In this document: piece by piece, positions 36,226 to 46,129 of the stretch | Layout: every line of letters starts with the position of its first letter | Position numbering within the stretch: position 1 is the stretch's first letter | Assembly (NCBI RefSeq): GCF_025558165.1 | Contig: NZ_LAMZ01000001.1 | Coordinates: forward strand, 1,344,001-1,408,000 | Direction: 5' to 3' | DNA length: 64,000 nt | Origin: Candidatus Pelagibacter ubique HIMB140 | Lineage (GTDB): Bacteria > Pseudomonadota > Alphaproteobacteria > Pelagibacterales > Pelagibacteraceae | Position numbers and translations under genes: made by a program | Notes under the pieces: generated by a model | What the model was told of the DNA's origin: nothing | Databases searched by the model: none | The model's input: only the letters and a program-made list of their open reading frames with translations

Positions 36226-37089
36226 TTAACTTTTTTTACCTTCAGTTCTTATAAATAATAAACCAAATATTATTACACCTACAACACCCACAATCTTATT
36301 TACATCAAAAGGTACACCAAAAATGAAAAAATTAAAAATTGTAGACCAAACTAATTGAGAATATTGAAAATTTGTTACAAAAGATAAATTTGATAATTGA
36401 ATTGCATATATAATTAAAGAGTGGCTCACAAAGCCTGCAATACCAAGCAGTGCTAAGTATAACCAAAAAATATTATTACTTAATGGTTCCCAGTTAAAAA
36501 AAATATAAATACTAAATATTATTGCTCCTAAAATAGAAGTATAAAATATTGCTGCAAATGGATCGTTATCACTTGATACAACTTTTGTAAAAAATTGGTA
36601 AAGCGCCCAACATATAGGTGGAACGATTGGAAAAATTAAATCTACACTAAATATTTTCATGCTAGGACTTAAAGAATAAACAATTGAACTGAAACTAAGA
36701 AGCATCAAAAGAATTCCTTTAAAAGTCAAAATATCTTTTAAAAAATAAGCAGAAAGTAAAGCAACGATTAATGGGGCTGTAAAGAAAACTACATAAATAT
36801 CTACTAGGTCAAACTTTTGAAGAGAAAAAAACATAAACGATGTAGCTGTCACCATTAATGTTGATCTAATTATTTGAACTTTAAAATTTTTTTTTAAGTT
36901 TACTTTCGGCTTAAATATTAAAAAAAATACAATTAAAGATACTAAATGAAAAAAAAATCTTCCCCAAATAGCCTGTGTAACAGGCATGACTGTTCCCAGG
37001 TATTTTGCAGTAGAGTCCATACAAACAAACATAAAGAATCCGCCAGCTGCTAATAAAATTACGTTTAATAAAGATGTTTGATTTTGCAC
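36226..37089 (-). CDS. EamA/DMT family transporter
   Basis: A 287-residue inner-membrane protein with ten predicted segments and two EamA halves (MFVCMDSTAKYLGTVMPVTQ... and SFVTNFQYSQLVWSTIFNF). DMT proteins carry amino acids, sugars or metabolites in or out; the substrate is unknown. It sits between a beta-hydroxyacid dehydrogenase and an altronate-dehydratase-like gene with 13-base gaps on both sides, so it may handle an intermediate or substrate of that pathway. Confidence 0.85.
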   Translation of the reverse strand: MQNQTSLLNVILLAAGGFFMFVCMDSTAKYLGTVMPVTQAIWGRFFFHLVSLIVFFLIFKPKVNLKKNFKVQIIRSTLMVTATSFMFFSLQKFDLVDIYVVFFTAPLIVALLSAYFLKDILTFKGILLMLLSFSSIVYSLSPSMKIFSVDLIFPIVPPICWALYQFFTKVVSSDNDPFAAIFYTSILGAIIFSIYIFFNWEPLSNNIFWLYLALLGIAGFVSHSLIIYAIQLSNLSFVTNFQYSQLVWSTIFNFFIFGVPFDVNKIVGVVGVIIFGLLFIRTEGKKS

Positions 37090-37102
37090 TTTAGGAAATT
37101 TT

Positions 37103-38608
37103 TTACATTACAACGCCTACTTGCCAAGGATTAAACTCCTCGTCACCGTAGCCATTGATTTCACTCTTAGATTTATTTCCTGATGCAGTATTTACTACTA
37201 ATTCAAATATTTTTTGACCAACTTCTTCAACTTTTTCTTTTCCTTCAGCTATTGTTCCACAATTAATATCCATATCTTCTGACATTCTTTCAAACATTGC
37301 TGAATTAGTTGAGAGTTTTAAACTTGGTACTGGTTTACATCCAAAACAAGATCCTCTTCCAGTTGTAAAACAAATTACATTTGCACCTGATGCAACTTGC
37401 CCTGTAACAGATACTGGATCATATCCAGGTGAATCCATAAAATTGAAACCTTTATTTTTAAGAGGTTCAGCATAATTCAATACATCTTGTAAAATTGAGT
37501 TTCCACCTTTAGCAACTGCTCCTAAAGATTTTTCTAAAATAGTTGTAAGTCCACCTTTTTTATTTCCAGGTGCAGGGTTATTATCCATAGAACTATTATT
37601 TATTGATGTATAATGTCTCCACCATTCAATTCTTTTTATTAATTTATCTGCAGTTTGTTGTGAATTAGCTCTGTTAATTAATAAATGTTCTGCTCCATAA
37701 ATTTCTGGAGTTTCAGATAAAATTGAACTTCCACCTTTTTTAACTAAAAGATCCGCAGCGACTCCTAATGCAGGATTAGCTGTAATTCCTGAATAACCAT
37801 CAGATCCTCCACATTGTAAGGCTAAAGTTAAATGACTAACAGGCTGAGATGTTCTTTGAACATTATTTGCTTCAGATAAAAGATTTTTTATTTGAGATAA
37901 TACTTTATCAACAATTTTTTTAGTTCCACCTTCATCTTGGATAGTTAAGAAGTGAATTCTATTGTGTTTTTTAAGAGACTCATCAAATAAACTTACCTGA
38001 GCACATTCACAACCTAAACCTATAACAAAAACATGAGAAAAATTTGGATGATTTTTAAAACCATCAATCGTTCTTTGAAAAATTTGCATTCCCTCACTTT
38101 CAGTATTCATTCCACATCCTGTTGAGTGAGTAATAGGCACAATTCCATCTATATTTGGATAATCTTTTAAAATTTCTGAATATTTTATTTTTTCAACAAT
38201 CATTTTAGTAACTGTTGCAGAGCAATTAACAGTACTAACTATTCCAATATAATTTCTTGTAGCTACTTGGCCGTTATCTCTTAATATTCCATTGAAAAAA
38301 GTGTCTGCTTTTTCTTCAATATTATTTGATTTATCAGTTACTTTGAAATCTCTTTTAAATTCTCTAAATTCTAAATTATGAGAGTGAACATGTTCTCCAG
38401 GTTTAATATCATTTAAAGCAAATCCAATAATTTGATCATATTTAATAATAGGATCACCTTTTTTAATCTCTTTTAAACATACTTTGTGACCAAAAGGGAT
38501 TGGATCCAACGTACTTATATTATGTCCTTCAATTTTTGTTTTTTCTGGTATGATAAATTGACTTACGCCAACATTGTCATTGCCATTTAAAACTATTAGA
38601 TTATTCAT
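37103..38608 (-). CDS. Altronate/galactarate dehydratase family protein (UxaA-like)
   Basis: A 501-residue dehydratase with an N-terminal SAF domain (about 1-90, ending KPGEHVHSHNLE) and a C-terminal UxaA/GarD domain: GRDNGQVATRNYIGIVSTVNCSAT-type start, STGCGMNTESEGMQ, LGCECAQVS and TGRGSCFGCKPVPSLKLSTN. The family removes water from altronate, galactarate or related sugar acids using iron. The frame extends 12 codons upstream, but ATG at 38608 gives the normal N-terminus. It is divergent from the IlvD-type gene, 46 bases away. Confidence 0.85.
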   Translation of the reverse strand: MNNLIVLNGNDNVGVSQFIIPEKTKIEGHNISTLDPIPFGHKVCLKEIKKGDPIIKYDQIIGFALNDIKPGEHVHSHNLEFREFKRDFKVTDKSNNIEEKADTFFNGILRDNGQVATRNYIGIVSTVNCSATVTKMIVEKIKYSEILKDYPNIDGIVPITHSTGCGMNTESEGMQIFQRTIDGFKNHPNFSHVFVIGLGCECAQVSLFDESLKKHNRIHFLTIQDEGGTKKIVDKVLSQIKNLLSEANNVQRTSQPVSHLTLALQCGGSDGYSGITANPALGVAADLLVKKGGSSILSETPEIYGAEHLLINRANSQQTADKLIKRIEWWRHYTSINNSSMDNNPAPGNKKGGLTTILEKSLGAVAKGGNSILQDVLNYAEPLKNKGFNFMDSPGYDPVSVTGQVASGANVICFTTGRGSCFGCKPVPSLKLSTNSAMFERMSEDMDINCGTIAEGKEKVEEVGQKIFELVVNTASGNKSKSEINGYGDEEFNPWQVGVVM

Positions 38609-38654
38609 AAATTTATTATATAACCAATAACTTAAACAAACCATTATATTAATT

Positions 38655-40439
38655 ATGCCTAAAAAAAGAAAAAAGAGTTTCCGAAGTCAACAGTGGTTCA
38701 ATAATCCAAAAAACCCTGACATGACGGCTTTATATTTAGAAAGGTACTTAAATTATGGTCTTACAAGAAAAGAATTGCAATCTGGAAATCCAATTATAGG
38801 TATTGCTCAATCAGGCAGTGATCTTTCTCCATGTAACAGACATTTTATGTCTTTAACAAAAAGAATTAAAGATGGGATCAGAAGAGCTGGAGGAATTCCA
38901 ATGGAATTTCCAACTCATCCTATTCAAGAAACTGGAAAAAGACCAACAGCTATGTTGGACAGAAATCTATCTTATTTATCTTTGGTAGAAGTTTTGTATG
39001 GTTATCCAATCGATGGAGTTATTTTAACTACAGGGTGTGATAAAACTACTCCTGCAGCATTAATGGCAGCAGCCACAGTTAATATTCCCGCAATAGTTCT
39101 TTCAGGTGGCCCAATGTTAGATGGAGTTTACAAAGGAAAACTTGCTGGATCTGGATTAGTAGTTTGGGAAGCTAGAAAAATGTTAGCTAAGGGAGAAATT
39201 AAATACGAAGAATTTATGGACATGGTTGCATCTTCTGCGCCAAGCGCTGGTCATTGCAATACTATGGGAACAGCATCTTCTATGAATTCAGTTGCAGAAG
39301 CTTTAGGCATGTCCCTACCTGGAGGAGCTGTAATTCCTGCACCTTACAGAGAAAGAGAACAGATTTCATATGAAACAGGACAAAGAATTGTTGGAATGGT
39401 TCATGAAGATTTAACACCTTCAAAAATAATGACACGTAAAGCTTTTGAAAACGCAGTAGTTGTTGCAAGTGCAATAGGTGGATCAAGTAACTGCACCACA
39501 CATTTAAGTGCAATAGCTAAACACATGGGAATTAAGTTTGATTTATCTGATTGGCAAAAATTAGGTCACGATATTCCTTTGCTAGTGAACTGTCAGCCAG
39601 CTGGCGAATATTTAATGGAAAGTTTTCACAGAGCAGGTGCAATACCAGCTGTTATGAAAGAATTAATTAAGAATAAAAAAATTCACACCAATATAAAGAC
39701 TGTAACTGGAAAGACAGTTGGTGAAAATTTGAAAAAGAAAATTGATGTAGATAGCAAAGTAATCAAAACATTTAAAAATGCTTTAACAGAAAAAGCTGGT
39801 TTCTTAGTTATGAGAAGTAATTTCTTCTCATCTGCAATCATGAAAACATCAGTAATTAGTAAAGAATTTAGAGATCAATATCTGTCAAATCCTAAACACC
39901 CTAATGCATTTGAGTGTAAAGCGATCGTTTTTGAAGGTCCTGAAGATTACCATAAAAGACTTAATGATAAGAAATTAAAAATTGATGAGAACTCAATATT
40001 AATTGTTAGAGGATGTGGTCCAGTAGGTTACCCTGGTTCTGCAGAAGTTGTGAACATGCAACCACCTGACAGGTTGTTAAAAAAAGGTATTAGACATCTA
40101 CCTACTTTAGGAGATGGAAGACAAAGTGGAACATCTGAAAGTCCTTCTATACTTCATGTATCTCCAGAGTCTGCAGTTGGAGGAGATTTAGGAATAGTCA
40201 AAACAGGTGATAAAATTAAAATTGATCTAAATAAAAGAAGAGTTGATTTACTAATTTCTCAGGCTGAGTTTAAGAAGCGAAGAAAAAATAAAAAGAAATT
40301 TAAAGCAAATAATCAAACACCTTGGCAAGAAATATTTAGAAATACAGTAGGTCAATTAGATGATGGTGCTTGTATTAATTCTAGAGGAAAATACTTGGAT
40401 GTATCTCATACAAAAGGTTTACCTAGAGATTCACATTAA
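38655..40439 (+). CDS. Sugar-acid dehydratase of the IlvD/EDD family (L-arabinonate dehydratase-like)
   Basis: A 594-residue dehydratase. Cluster cysteines are Cys60 (SPCNRHF), Cys128 (TTGCDKTTPA) and Cys201 (SAGHCNTMGTASSMN). Each is exactly one position after Cys59, Cys127 and Cys200 reported for the 2Fe-2S L-arabinonate dehydratase of Rhizobium (from memory). GCGPVGYPGSAEV and GDGRQSGTSESPSIL are also family marks. It would dehydrate a C4 gamma-lactone-derived aldonate (arabinonate, xylonate, fuconate) to a 2-keto-3-deoxy acid. The sugar-acid context argues against a branched-chain amino acid role. The next gene begins one base after its stop. Confidence 0.85.
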   Translation: MPKKRKKSFRSQQWFNNPKNPDMTALYLERYLNYGLTRKELQSGNPIIGIAQSGSDLSPCNRHFMSLTKRIKDGIRRAGGIPMEFPTHPIQETGKRPTAMLDRNLSYLSLVEVLYGYPIDGVILTTGCDKTTPAALMAAATVNIPAIVLSGGPMLDGVYKGKLAGSGLVVWEARKMLAKGEIKYEEFMDMVASSAPSAGHCNTMGTASSMNSVAEALGMSLPGGAVIPAPYREREQISYETGQRIVGMVHEDLTPSKIMTRKAFENAVVVASAIGGSSNCTTHLSAIAKHMGIKFDLSDWQKLGHDIPLLVNCQPAGEYLMESFHRAGAIPAVMKELIKNKKIHTNIKTVTGKTVGENLKKKIDVDSKVIKTFKNALTEKAGFLVMRSNFFSSAIMKTSVISKEFRDQYLSNPKHPNAFECKAIVFEGPEDYHKRLNDKKLKIDENSILIVRGCGPVGYPGSAEVVNMQPPDRLLKKGIRHLPTLGDGRQSGTSESPSILHVSPESAVGGDLGIVKTGDKIKIDLNKRRVDLLISQAEFKKRRKNKKKFKANNQTPWQEIFRNTVGQLDDGACINSRGKYLDVSHTKGLPRDSH

Positions 40440-41408
40440 ATGAAACCTAAGATATTAGTTTCTAGAAAAATTTCAGATTTAGCAGAAGAAAAATTAAGCA
40501 AAGAATTTGATGTAACATTAAATCCAAAAGACGAACCAATTCCTGAAAGCGAGTTAATTAAGATAATAAACGACTATGATGGGATGATTTCTACAGGGTT
40601 TGATAAAATTGGAGAAAATTTTTTCAATAATCTAAATGGTAAATTAAAAATCATTGCTCAGGTAGGAGTAGGGTACGATAATATTTCTGTTAACTCTGCT
40701 TTAGAAAAAAAAATAAAAGTTACCAATACACCTAACGTATTAAACGAAGCTGTTGCAGAGCTAACTATTCTTTTAATATTAGCTGCCTCAAGAAGAATTG
40801 GTGAAGCTTATAATTTAGTAAGAACTGATAATTGGAAAAATCAAAAACCTGACTTAACTAAATTTATGATTGGTAACTCAGTTACTGGCAAAACTTTAGG
40901 TATTATTGGTATGGGACGAATAGGAAGAATGGCTGCTAAAAGTGCAAAAGCATTTGGCATGAAAATAATTTATTATAATAGAAACAAGTTGTCTGCAGAT
41001 TTAGAGGATGGTGCAAAATATTATTCAGATTTAAATTCAATGTTACCAAATTGCGATTTTGTAAGTATACACACACCAGCTACCGCAGAAACAAAATACA
41101 TTCTTAATAAAGATACAATAAGCTTATTACCCAAACATGCAGTTGTTATAAACACATCAAGAGGTTCAACAATAGATGACGATGCATTAATTGATGCACT
41201 AGAAAATAAAAAAATTTATGCAGCCGGTTTAGATGTTTTCAACAATGAACCAAATTTAGATAACAGATATTTAAAACTAGATAACTGTTTTGTACTTCCT
41301 CATGTAGGTAGTGCGACACATGAAACACGTCTTGCAATGAGTATGATGGCAGTTGATAATATTTACTGTTTTTTCAATAAAAAACCTTTGATTTCAGAGG
41401 TAGTTTAG
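40440..41408 (+). CDS. D-2-hydroxyacid dehydrogenase (glyoxylate/hydroxypyruvate reductase type)
   Basis: A 322-residue NAD(P)-dependent enzyme. It has the cofactor fold GKTLGIIGMGRIGRMAAKSA and the signature VVINTSRGSTIDDDALIDAL, with a catalytic Arg/Glu/His set spread over the C-terminal half (His in LPHVGSATHETR). It reduces glyoxylate, hydroxypyruvate or another 2-keto acid. In this island it would act on a C2/C3 product of sugar-acid cleavage. It follows the IlvD-type gene directly. Confidence 0.88.
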   Translation: MKPKILVSRKISDLAEEKLSKEFDVTLNPKDEPIPESELIKIINDYDGMISTGFDKIGENFFNNLNGKLKIIAQVGVGYDNISVNSALEKKIKVTNTPNVLNEAVAELTILLILAASRRIGEAYNLVRTDNWKNQKPDLTKFMIGNSVTGKTLGIIGMGRIGRMAAKSAKAFGMKIIYYNRNKLSADLEDGAKYYSDLNSMLPNCDFVSIHTPATAETKYILNKDTISLLPKHAVVINTSRGSTIDDDALIDALENKKIYAAGLDVFNNEPNLDNRYLKLDNCFVLPHVGSATHETRLAMSMMAVDNIYCFFNKKPLISEVV

Positions 41409-41532
41409 AACAATTCTATTCTCTGTGTTTATAAAATATATATAATTTCTATATATAATAACTAAACTGATTTAATTGAAATAGAAAATCTTTTATGATT
41501 AACTTTCAAAAAACATAAACGAGAGGAAGATA

Positions 41533-42549
41533 ATGTTTAAATTAATATCTAAAACTTTAGCAGCGGTGGCTATGGTTTCAGTTGCTTTATTTGGCTCTGC
41601 AAATGCAAAGACTTTAAAGATTGAAACTCACTTTACTGCTAGCTCACCAAATGGTGAAGTTGCGGCTCAGTTCGCAAAAAATGTAGAGAAGTTTTCTGGT
41701 GGAAGCTTGAAAATTGAAATGTTCTACTCATCTTCAGTAACAGGTAAATCTGCTGAGGTATTTAACTCTGCACAAACTGGAATTATCGATTGTGATATGA
41801 CTGGTGCTGGTTACCAAACTGGTAAAAATGCAGCGTTCCAATTCGCAGGTGATGTAATGGGTGGATACGATAACCCATACCAACAATATGAATTCTTGAA
41901 CTACCCAGGTGCTCAAGATGCTGTTGATGCATTATACAACAAATATGGAATGACTTTAATTGGTTGGTGGATACCAGGACATGAGTCTTTAATATCTAGC
42001 AGACCAATTCCAGATGTTGCTTCATTGAAAGACTTTAAATTTAGATCACCTCCAGGAATGGAAAGTATGATCTTTACAACTTTAGGTGCGAAACCAATCG
42101 TTATGGACTTTGGTGAAGTACCTACAGCTTTACAAACTGGTCTAATCGATGGTGCTGACTATTCATCTTTAGCAACTAACTATGCTGGTGGACACTATGA
42201 GCAAAACAAATATGCTACATATCCAGGTTTCCACTCTATGCCGGCTGACCACTTAGCTTGTAACACAAAAGTATGGAACAAGTTAAAGCCTCATGAGCAA
42301 GGTGCTATGAAAGCAGGAATAGAAATCGCTGGAAGAACTATTACTAGCTTAGTTGAGAGAAAAAACGCTGAAGCTGTTAAAGCTTTAAATGAAATGGGCG
42401 TTACTCTTCATGACTGGTCTAGAGAAGATAGACTTAAATTCAGAACAGCTGCACTTGCTGCTTGGGAAGAATGGAAGACTAAATCTCCAGAAGCTGCGGC
42501 TTTAATCGAAATACACAAAGCTTACATGAAAGCTAATGGTATTATGTAA
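41533..42549 (+). CDS. dctP: TRAP transporter solute-binding protein DctP
   Basis: A 338-residue periplasmic protein with a clear signal peptide (cleavage after GSANA). KTLKIETHFTASSPNGEVA, GMTGAG-type central region and FKFRSPPGMES (Arg that usually grips the carboxylate) mark a DctP/TakP-type binder. The strong GAGAGGAAG ribosome site at 41521-41529 suggests high expression. A 124-base AT-rich leader precedes it. The substrate is probably a sugar acid or another carboxylate, given the enzymes on both sides. Confidence 0.92.
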   Translation: MFKLISKTLAAVAMVSVALFGSANAKTLKIETHFTASSPNGEVAAQFAKNVEKFSGGSLKIEMFYSSSVTGKSAEVFNSAQTGIIDCDMTGAGYQTGKNAAFQFAGDVMGGYDNPYQQYEFLNYPGAQDAVDALYNKYGMTLIGWWIPGHESLISSRPIPDVASLKDFKFRSPPGMESMIFTTLGAKPIVMDFGEVPTALQTGLIDGADYSSLATNYAGGHYEQNKYATYPGFHSMPADHLACNTKVWNKLKPHEQGAMKAGIEIAGRTITSLVERKNAEAVKALNEMGVTLHDWSREDRLKFRTAALAAWEEWKTKSPEAAALIEIHKAYMKANGIM

Positions 42550-42561
42550 TAAATAATTTTT

Positions 42562-42583
42562 GAAGGGCCTGAAAAGGCCCTTC
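42562..42583 (+). promoter_or_regulatory. GC-rich hairpin between dctP and dctQ
   Basis: GAAGGGCC (42562-42569), loop TGAAAA, GGCCCTTC (42576-42583): a perfect eight-base, GC-rich stem that stands out in AT-rich DNA. GAATAAA follows instead of a T-run, so full termination is doubtful. It probably stabilises the dctP message or lets only part of the transcripts continue into dctQM. Confidence 0.75.
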
Positions 42584-42608
42584 GAATAAAATCTAAAATT
42601 TTTACTCA

Positions 42609-43178
42609 ATGATAGATAAAGAGTTACAAGAACAAAACGAAAAAGTAGCGAGTAAAGATGATTTTCCAATTAATTGGATTGATAGAGTTTCCTTATTTTT
42701 AAGTCACACAATAAAATATTTAATTCCTGTAATTGTAATTGTGATGATGTATGAAATTTTTATGCGATATGTTTTATTTAAGCCAACTTTATGGGCTAAT
42801 GAGTTATGTTTGTGGCTTGCAGGTGTTTGCTATTTAGTTGGTGGAATATATGCAACAAGATTAAGAAGCCATATTAGAATAGTTTTACTTTACGACTGGG
42901 TTGGAAGACCAACTCAAAGAATTTTTGACTTAATTAGTACTATAATTATTGTTCTTTTTGCTACAGCAGTAATTTATGGTGGATGGGAAGATGCACACAG
43001 ATCTTTCACTACCTGGGAGAGATTTGCAACTTATTGGGATCCTCCAATTCCAGCTACAATGAAACCACTTACACTTTTATGTGTATTTCTTATAGCAGTT
43101 CAATCTGTAAATAACCTAATCATTGATTGGAGAAATCCAAAAGAGAAACAATACGACCCTTCTAAAGAATTAAAGTAA
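42609..43178 (+). CDS. dctQ: TRAP transporter small permease DctQ
   Basis: A 189-residue membrane protein with four predicted segments. The stretch MRYVLFKPTLWANELCLWLAGVCYLVGGIYATRL (segment two into loop, written here as landmark) has the usual WANEL...W motif. It forms the small membrane part of a TRAP uptake system with DctM. Thirty bases separate it from the hairpin after dctP. It ends one base before dctM. Confidence 0.9.
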   Translation: MIDKELQEQNEKVASKDDFPINWIDRVSLFLSHTIKYLIPVIVIVMMYEIFMRYVLFKPTLWANELCLWLAGVCYLVGGIYATRLRSHIRIVLLYDWVGRPTQRIFDLISTIIIVLFATAVIYGGWEDAHRSFTTWERFATYWDPPIPATMKPLTLLCVFLIAVQSVNNLIIDWRNPKEKQYDPSKELK

Positions 43179-43179
43179 G

Positions 43180-44502
43180 ATGGAATTTGAAATAGGAACA
43201 CTCTCGATAATATTAATAGTTGGATTATTAGCACTGATATCTATTGGTGTTCCGATGGGATTTGCATCAGGTTTCATGGGTGCAGTACTAGTATTTTTAT
43301 ACATAGGTGAGCATGCATTAGGAATATTGCTTTCAAGGTATTATTCACTGGTTGTTACTTATTCATTTTTGTCAGTGCCTTTATTTATCTTTATGGCCTC
43401 CTTGCTCGAACGCTCGAATATTGCACGAGATCTTTATGATGCTTTAAACGCGTGGTTAAGAAAAACTAGAGGTGGAGTAGGTGTAGTTACTGCAATCATG
43501 GCAACCATCATGGCTGCAATGAGTGGAATTATTGGAGGAGAAATAGTTTTATTAGGATTAATTGCATTACCACAAATGTTAAGACTTAAATATGATCAAG
43601 ACATGTCTATTGGTATTATTTGTGCATCTGGATCTTTAGGAACAATGATACCTCCATCAATTGTTTTAATTATTTATGGATTAACAACAGAGACTTCTAT
43701 TACGATGTTATTCCAAGAAGCAATTGTTCCGGGTTTAATGATCTCAGGTTTAATTATTACATACATTCTTATTAGAACAAGATTACAGCCTCATTTAGCT
43801 CCATTAAGTGATGAGCCGGCTTTAACTTTAAAAGAAAAAATGTCTTACCTACCAGGTCTACTTCCTCCAATTGGAATTGTAATTATTGTATTAGGTTCAA
43901 TTTATTCTGGAATGACTGGTATCACTGAAGCTGCAGGAATGGGTGTTGTTGCTACTTTGATTATTATTTTTGCAAGAAAAGAACTGACATGGTTTTTATT
44001 TAAAGATGCATTAACACGAACTTTTAAAGCATCTGGAACCATTTTAACAATTACTTTTGGTGCAACAGTTTTAGCAGGAGCTTATTCTCTTGCTGGTGGA
44101 CCGAAATATGTAGCAGAAACAATTTTAGCGTATGATTTGAAACCAATGTATTTAATTTTCATGATGCAGATTATGTTCTTAATCATGGGAGCATTTATGG
44201 ACTGGGTTGGAATTGTATTATTAGCAATGCCAGTATTTTTACCAATTGTAATTGCACTTGGTTTTGATCCTATTTGGTTTGGAATATTATTCTGTGTAAA
44301 TATGCAGGTTTCATTTTTAAGTCCACCATTTGGGCCCGCCGCTTTCTATTTAAAATCGGTTGCTCCTCCACACATATCTTTAACAGATATCTTTAGAGGT
44401 TTTGCTCCATTTATAGTAATTCAGTTAATTGTATTAGCATGTGTTATGTTCTTCCCTGAAGCAATGACACAAAATTTCCACGAGTTTAAACCAAAACCAT
44501 GA
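43180..44502 (+). CDS. dctM: TRAP transporter large permease DctM
   Basis: A 440-residue inner-membrane protein with about twelve segments. GVPMGFASGF, SIGIICASGSLGTMIPPSI and LLAMPVFLPIVIALGFDPIW are typical DctM motifs. It moves the solute with Na+, with DctP and DctQ. It overlaps the following dehydrogenase gene by four bases, which ties transport to metabolism in one operon. Confidence 0.93.
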   Translation: MEFEIGTLSIILIVGLLALISIGVPMGFASGFMGAVLVFLYIGEHALGILLSRYYSLVVTYSFLSVPLFIFMASLLERSNIARDLYDALNAWLRKTRGGVGVVTAIMATIMAAMSGIIGGEIVLLGLIALPQMLRLKYDQDMSIGIICASGSLGTMIPPSIVLIIYGLTTETSITMLFQEAIVPGLMISGLIITYILIRTRLQPHLAPLSDEPALTLKEKMSYLPGLLPPIGIVIIVLGSIYSGMTGITEAAGMGVVATLIIIFARKELTWFLFKDALTRTFKASGTILTITFGATVLAGAYSLAGGPKYVAETILAYDLKPMYLIFMMQIMFLIMGAFMDWVGIVLLAMPVFLPIVIALGFDPIWFGILFCVNMQVSFLSPPFGPAAFYLKSVAPPHISLTDIFRGFAPFIVIQLIVLACVMFFPEAMTQNFHEFKPKP

Positions 44503-45368
44503 TAACAATTGGATTTATTGGAACAGGCCTAATGGGCCTTCCAATGGCTAAAAATATATTAAAATCTGGATTTAAATTAAAAGCCTTTAATAGATCAATA
44601 GAAAAAGCAGAACCACTAAAAGAGTTTGGTGCAGAAATTTCAAAAACAATAAGCGATGTAGTTAAGGATAGTGATTTTGTCATTACCATGTTAACTGATG
44701 ATAGTGCTGTAGATGCAATAACCTCTAGTTCAGATTTTCTAGACAATTTAAAATCAAGCTCAACAGTCATTGATATGAGTTCTGTAAAACCCACAACAGC
44801 AACAAAACATGGAACTAATTTAAAATCAAAAAATGTAAATTATTTAGATGCACCAGTTTCAGGAGGAACAATCGGAGCAGAAGAAGCTTCACTAGCCATC
44901 ATGGTTGGTGGTGATCAAAGTGTTTTTGATAATTCTGAAAAAATTTTAAAAGCAATGGGGAACCCAACATTAGTTGGACCTATTGGAAGTGGACAAGTAT
45001 CAAAACTAGCAAACCAAATTGTTGTTGGAGTTACAATAGGAGCTGTTGCAGAAGCCATAACATTATGTGAAAAAGCTGGAGCAGATCCAAATAAATTAAT
45101 CAAAGCTCTTTCAGGTGGATGGGCGGATAGTAAAATACTTCAAACACATGGAAAAAGAATGATTGATAAAGATTTTAGCCCTAAGGGTAAGACCTATACT
45201 CATTTGAAAGATATGAACAACATTTTAGAATGTGCAAATTCTTATAATACTCATTTACCTATTTCAAATTTAGTTAAAGAAATGTATAAGACCTTAGTTG
45301 ATAATGGTCATGGTAACACTGATCACAGTTCACTTTATAACGAGATTGAAAGGATAAATAAAAAATGA
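44499..45368 (+). CDS. Beta-hydroxyacid dehydrogenase (tartronate semialdehyde reductase / 3-hydroxyisobutyrate type)
   Basis: A 289-residue enzyme: IGFIGTGLMGLPMAKNIL (cofactor), LDAPVSGGTIGAEEASLAIMVGG (substrate), GPIGSGQVSKLANQIVVG (catalytic Lys region). It would reduce a semialdehyde such as tartronate semialdehyde or a related product. It overlaps dctM and the following SDR gene by four bases each, so it is part of the sugar-acid operon. Confidence 0.88.
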   Translation: MITIGFIGTGLMGLPMAKNILKSGFKLKAFNRSIEKAEPLKEFGAEISKTISDVVKDSDFVITMLTDDSAVDAITSSSDFLDNLKSSSTVIDMSSVKPTTATKHGTNLKSKNVNYLDAPVSGGTIGAEEASLAIMVGGDQSVFDNSEKILKAMGNPTLVGPIGSGQVSKLANQIVVGVTIGAVAEAITLCEKAGADPNKLIKALSGGWADSKILQTHGKRMIDKDFSPKGKTYTHLKDMNNILECANSYNTHLPISNLVKEMYKTLVDNGHGNTDHSSLYNEIERINKK

Positions 45369-46108
45369 GTGGAAGACTTAATGGCAAACAAATTGTTGTA
45401 ACAGCAGCAGGACAAGGAATTGGAAAAGCAACAGCAATTGCATTTCATAAAGAAGGAGCTCATGTAACGGCTACAGATTTAAACGATAAAACTTTAGCAG
45501 AATTAAATAAAGAATATCCAGATATTAAAGTTACCAAATTAGACTCAACTGATAACAACGCTATCTTAGAATTTACTAAAACTCTTGATAAAGTAGATGT
45601 ATTATTTAATGCAGTTGGATTTGTTCACCATGGAACAATTCTTGAATGTGATGAAAAAGATTGGGATTTCTCATCAAATGTGAATGTGAAATCAATGTAT
45701 TTTATGTGTAAGGCGATATTACCATTGATGGTAAAACAAAATGGTGGAAGCATAATTAATGTATCTTCATGTGCTTCAAGTTTAAAAGGTTTTCCAAACA
45801 GATTTGTCTACGGAACAACAAAGGGCGCTGTAATAGGTTTAACTAAAGCAATTGCTGCTGACTTTGTAAAACAAAATATCAGATGTAATTCAATTGCTCC
45901 TGGAACAGTTTTCTCACCATCTTGGCAAGACAGAGTAAACCAGAGCCCAGATCCAGTTCAGGCAAAAAAAGATTTTATTGCAAGACAACCAATGGGAAGA
46001 TTAGGAACTGCAGAAGAGATTGCTGCAGTTGCTGTTTATCTCGCAAGTGATGATGCAACATTTACAACAGGAACTACAATTTCTGTTGATGGTGGAATTT
46101 CAATATAA
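45365..46108 (+). CDS. Short-chain dehydrogenase (2-keto-3-deoxy-L-fuconate dehydrogenase / BDH2-like)
   Basis: A 247-residue SDR with VVTAAGQGIGKATAIAFHKEG (NAD loop) and the YGTTKGA catalytic Tyr/Lys after NVSSCASS. It closely follows the pattern of human BDH2 and bacterial 2-keto-3-deoxy-L-fuconate dehydrogenases: NAVGFVHHGTILECDEKDWD, then RCNSIAPGTVFSPSWQDRV. It would oxidise a 2-keto-3-deoxy sugar acid to its 2,4-diketo form, the substrate of the FAH hydrolase encoded next. Confidence 0.86.
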   Translation: MSGRLNGKQIVVTAAGQGIGKATAIAFHKEGAHVTATDLNDKTLAELNKEYPDIKVTKLDSTDNNAILEFTKTLDKVDVLFNAVGFVHHGTILECDEKDWDFSSNVNVKSMYFMCKAILPLMVKQNGGSIINVSSCASSLKGFPNRFVYGTTKGAVIGLTKAIAADFVKQNIRCNSIAPGTVFSPSWQDRVNQSPDPVQAKKDFIARQPMGRLGTAEEIAAVAVYLASDDATFTTGTTISVDGGISI

Positions 46109-46129
46109 TTTAATAACAAAAGGACAATT

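Noticed and set aside
38609-38644. Upstream extension of the UxaA-like gene
   Set aside because: The extra 12 residues (MVCLSYWLYNKF) are not family-like and occupy the divergent promoter space; ATG at 38608 gives the SAF-domain start.
38655-40439. Dihydroxy-acid dehydratase (IlvD) of branched-chain amino acid synthesis
   Set aside because: Length, cysteine positions (60/128/201) and the sugar-acid neighbours fit the arabinonate/xylonate dehydratase branch better.
42562-42583. Complete rho-independent terminator after dctP
   Set aside because: The stem is strong but no T-run follows and dctQ starts 26 bases later; partial termination or stabilisation is more likely.
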